Shown one piece after another: positions 61,568 to 64,000 of a DNA stretch of 64,000 nucleotides. The notes beneath the pieces are model-generated. The model was not told the DNA's origin. It saw only the letters and a list, made by a program, of their open reading frames with translations, and did no database searches. This DNA is from Lewinellaceae bacterium. GTDB taxonomy: Bacteria > Bacteroidota > Bacteroidia > Chitinophagales > Saprospiraceae. How positions within the stretch are numbered: position 1 is the first letter of the stretch; each line of letters begins with the position of its first letter. Location: assembly GCA_020636435.1 (NCBI GenBank), contig JACJXX010000002.1, positions 2,790,001 through 2,854,000 on the forward strand, in the 5' to 3' direction. The translations under genes were made by a program, and so were the position numbers.

Positions 61568-63325
61568 CTATTCCAAGCCCAGAAATGCCCTCGGATTCTC
61601 CCGCGCAATCAGATCAAATTCCTTCTCATCCAACTCCGCCAGCGTATCCGCCACGATCTGCTTGTCCGATTTGTGGTTGCGCACCACGTAAAAATCCGTG
61701 CCGTAGAGCACCCGCCTGCGCAGCTTGTCGTTTTCAGGCTGCAGCGTTTGCTTGAGCAGCGGGAATATTGACTCGTCGTGAAGAATATAACTGATATCGC
61801 TGTACACATTTTCGTACTGCAGCATGATGCTGCAAATGATAGAATACCAGTCTGTGTATTTCCACACCTGTTCCAGTTTGGCCGGAGAATACGCCCCTTG
61901 GCGGTTATAGAGGAAATCTATCCCCCTATCGGGGTTGCGGATGAGCTGCAGGCTGTAGTTGTACCGGTCGAGTTCCAGGTATCTTTTCCATTGGTCTTCA
62001 CCGCCAAAATGGGCAAAGCAGATTTTCAGGTGGCTCAGGTTGTGATCGAGCGGCGCCTCTGGGCCGTTATACCCAAACAGTTCTCGGATGCGGTTGTCCT
62101 GCGCCTTGCCTACCAGTTTGCGCAACAGAGGCTCTTCCAACAGGCAGAGGTAGTTCATAGGATGGGTGAAATTGAGTTGAAATTGTTCGTTTTTCCGTTC
62201 CGGAAGCAGGAGTGGCGCAGTAGTTCCGCCTGGCACCGGCTCTTCAAAAACCGGATGTTCGTCCCATTCGCGCTTCTTGCTGCCCCGGTAGTAGATGGTG
62301 CCTCGAATGCAATGGGTGGTAATGGGCAATCCCCGGTCCGCTGCATATTTCCACAGGGGCAGCAGCTCTTCTTCGAAGGGATAATAACCCAGGGCCGGAT
62401 AGATTTTGAAACCACTAAAGCGGTGGCCCTCTATGTATTCTTTGACGAAACATTCCTCCAGGCTTACCCTTCCATCGTGGAAGGCGTACCGGAAAAAATC
62501 AGGATACTCCCGGATGCGCCTGGGATCTACGAATACGAATGGATACAGGATATCCTTGTAGTCGTTGTCGTTTTTCATCCGGGCCAGTTCTTCCATCTGG
62601 CGGCTATAGGCTCCTTTGGGTTTCAACTTGCCGGCATCCATGTATTTCATATCCATGGGCAACACCACAAACCCGGTGCCGGGCGGATACTGGGCTTTGA
62701 GCCGGGCCATTATCCCGTGCTGGTGTTTGTACAGGGAAAACCGGCACAACAGGATATACCGCTCGATCAGGTCGGTAGTCACCTTTCCGGGCAACAACTG
62801 GAAAAAGCTCCACACCCGTTTCAGGATAAAGAGAATGAAGTTGCGCCCAGATTTAAAGAACAGCATCACGGCGGCCACCAGAAATACCTTTACGAACAAG
62901 TTGTCGATGTTGAAAAGGATATTCCATTCCTCCAGCTTTTCCCGAAGTATCAGTATCCAGTCGTTGATTACTGATTCATCGGGTTCAAAAACCAGGGAGG
63001 ACCAATCGTACAGGATGTAAAACACGTGAATGATAGCCAGGGTGCCGATTATCCATCGCAGGATATTGAGCAGCCAGGTTCTGCTGACCCAAATGCTAAA
63101 CTTGTACCAGGCCCTTTTCCCCGCCTTGTAGACAGGCGAAAACCGGATGGCGTCGGTCCATTTGTTCCAGGACTTCACCGCCCACAGGATCAGCGGCAGA
63201 GAAAGAACATAGTAAAACGGCCACCAGACAAAGGTCCGGGCAAGGTGAGGCGGCACATGGTCTCCGGTAAAGATGTGCGTATGGCAGTTGATGATGGGTT
63301 GGTGGGCTTCCGTTTGCTCTTCCAT
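61568..63325 (-). CDS. Amidohydrolase-fold protein with membrane insertion
   Basis: 585 residues from ATG 63323-63325 (MEEQTEAHQPIINCHTHIF); a further 34 codons upstream are encoded by a palindromic element and are unlikely. CHTHIFTGDH holds the first HxH metal motif of the amidohydrolase superfamily. Two to four hydrophobic segments follow (FYYVLSLPLILWAVKSW, LRWIIGTLAIIHVFYILY, FVKVFLVAAVMLFF). The barrel then continues with FVVLPMDMKYMD, SGFKIYPALGYYPF, PITTHCI, KICFAHFGG and YGTDFYVVRN, which supplies the His and Asp ligands. It most resembles the Amidohydro_2 group. Substrate unknown. Confidence 0.82.
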   Translation of the reverse strand: MEEQTEAHQPIINCHTHIFTGDHVPPHLARTFVWWPFYYVLSLPLILWAVKSWNKWTDAIRFSPVYKAGKRAWYKFSIWVSRTWLLNILRWIIGTLAIIHVFYILYDWSSLVFEPDESVINDWILILREKLEEWNILFNIDNLFVKVFLVAAVMLFFKSGRNFILFILKRVWSFFQLLPGKVTTDLIERYILLCRFSLYKHQHGIMARLKAQYPPGTGFVVLPMDMKYMDAGKLKPKGAYSRQMEELARMKNDNDYKDILYPFVFVDPRRIREYPDFFRYAFHDGRVSLEECFVKEYIEGHRFSGFKIYPALGYYPFEEELLPLWKYAADRGLPITTHCIRGTIYYRGSKKREWDEHPVFEEPVPGGTTAPLLLPERKNEQFQLNFTHPMNYLCLLEEPLLRKLVGKAQDNRIRELFGYNGPEAPLDHNLSHLKICFAHFGGEDQWKRYLELDRYNYSLQLIRNPDRGIDFLYNRQGAYSPAKLEQVWKYTDWYSIICSIMLQYENVYSDISYILHDESIFPLLKQTLQPENDKLRRRVLYGTDFYVVRNHKSDKQIVADTLAELDEKEFDLIARENPRAFLGLE

Positions 63326-63360
63326 GGGCTGGGTTTTGATTTTTCCTGGGGACGAACTTA

Positions 63361-63502
63361 CTGGACTTTGGACGGTCCCATGTTGAAGGCGGAAATCGGA
63401 AGTCGGAAGTCGGAAAATCGGCATCAAACGCCCATTTAGTGCCGTATTCCGACTTCCGAATTCGCACTTCCGACTTTATATGGTGGCACGTCCAAAGTCC
63501 AG
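63361..63502. repeat. Palindromic element with 13-bp terminal inverted repeats
   Basis: CTGGACTTTGGAC (63361-63373) is exactly inverted at 63490-63502. Inside, GGAAGTCGGAAGTCGGAA-type repeats (63391-63421) pair with TTCCGACTTCCGAA/CTTCCGACTT (63446-63476). The 142-bp element separates the amidohydrolase gene from the next gene. Confidence 0.85.
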
Positions 63503-63589
63503 GAACTTAAAGGTACGCAATAAATCCTTCAAAGGGAATAGGGCTCAATTGGCCAGATTTCCGGATATTGGCCTAAAACTCGATCAATT

Positions 63590-64000
63590 ATGAAACAGGC
63601 TACCTTGATCTTTGCGACCTTTCTTTTTTCAACAGCTCTCTTCGGGCAGGAAATCGACCCTAAACTAACAGAAACCTGGGAACCAGTCCCGGAAAAAGTG
63701 ACTCCCGGCATCTTCCCGGGCAGCCCTCCCTCCGACGCGATCATCCTGTTCGACGGCAAGAGCCTCTCCCAATGGCGCAAGCCCCTGGTCGGCTACGGTG
63801 GCAGCATGGCTGAAGTGGAGGCGGTTGCCAAAAAACGCGCCGCCCTGACGAAGTATGAAGAGCAGGACGCCGATTGGGAAATAAAAGACGGCGCGCTGAT
63901 CGTCGTACCCGGCAAGGGGCATATCGAGACCAGGAAAGCCTTTGGCGACATACAGTTGCACATCGAATGGCTGACTCCGGAACAAACCGGCAAAACCGGC
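63590..64000 (+). CDS. Exported DUF1080 protein, partial (runs off right edge)
   Basis: The frame is open to the window end: 137 residues visible. MKQATLIFATFLFSTALFGQ is a signal peptide. The DUF1080 core starts DAIILFDGKSLSQWRKPLVG and continues ADWEIKDGALIVVPGKGHI, FGDIQLHIEW, with the usual DGKSLSxW strand. It adds a further DUF1080 member to the cluster. The end is outside the window. Confidence 0.88.
   Translation, partial: MKQATLIFATFLFSTALFGQEIDPKLTETWEPVPEKVTPGIFPGSPPSDAIILFDGKSLSQWRKPLVGYGGSMAEVEAVAKKRAALTKYEEQDADWEIKDGALIVVPGKGHIETRKAFGDIQLHIEWLTPEQTGKTG

Overview
The window is a chromosomal segment of a Bacteroidota bacterium, most likely a Saprospiria/Lewinella-type marine or sludge organism. 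The evidence is two type IX secretion (T9SS) C-terminal sorting domains, TTG-N19/20-TAnnTTTG promoters without Shine-Dalgarno sites, a bacillithiol-type YtxJ protein, and a GC-rich backbone with AT-rich intergenic gaps. No tRNA, rRNA or CRISPR array was found.

Layout. 1-8.4 kb: two tandem paralogous secreted TPR/purple-acid-phosphatase proteins, one cut by the left edge and one a 2047-residue giant with a 15-unit MopE-like Asp/Cys repeat array and a T9SS tail, separated by a GNAT acetyltransferase. 8.9-14.2 kb: M1 aminopeptidase, a broken RAYT (REP-associated tyrosine) transposase and pyruvate carboxylase. 14.2-16.7 kb: largely non-coding, with a DinB protein, several palindromic elements and a candidate small RNA. 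16.7-22.6 kb: TauE-like permease, PdhB, a 53-residue lipoprotein, YtxJ, MnmD, an AP2/HNH protein, RibD and a thioredoxin-like protein. 22.7-26.4 kb: a three-gene cluster of HerA-like ATPase, NUC1 nuclease and radical SAM protein. 26.7-34.6 kb: Uma2 nuclease, TRAP binding protein, a T9SS protein, a large secreted TPR protein and TRAP permeases DctQM. 34.7-41.2 kb: glucosaminidase, 3-hydroxyacyl-CoA dehydrogenase and a MacA/MacB/TolC-like export operon. 41.2-45.7 kb: a possible origin region, dnaA, and a lower-GC convergent pair consisting of a small lipoprotein and a 677-residue protein whose N-terminus looks like an extracellular contractile injection system (eCIS) cargo and whose C-terminus has M15 peptidase motifs. 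45.8-48.2 kb: a second M1 peptidase. 48.6-64 kb: a carbohydrate region with aldose epimerase, vSGLT-like symporter, three Tat-signal Gfo/Idh/MocA oxidoreductases, three exported DUF1080 proteins (a fourth domain is in a double-domain protein), a PfkB kinase coupled to a class III cyclase, a lipoprotein and an unusual membrane amidohydrolase.

How it fits together. The 48-64 kb block reads as an envelope pathway in which exported oxidoreductases and DUF1080 (3-keto-disaccharide hydrolase family) proteins process glycosides. The sugars would then be imported by the sodium symporter and handled by the epimerase and kinase. The TRAP system has a TakP-like (2-oxoacid) binding protein and a secreted TPR partner candidate, and it shares the window with pyruvate carboxylase and PdhB. 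The most striking non-coding property is the number of long palindromic elements of about 100-180 bp with terminal inverted repeats, found in many of the larger intergenic gaps.
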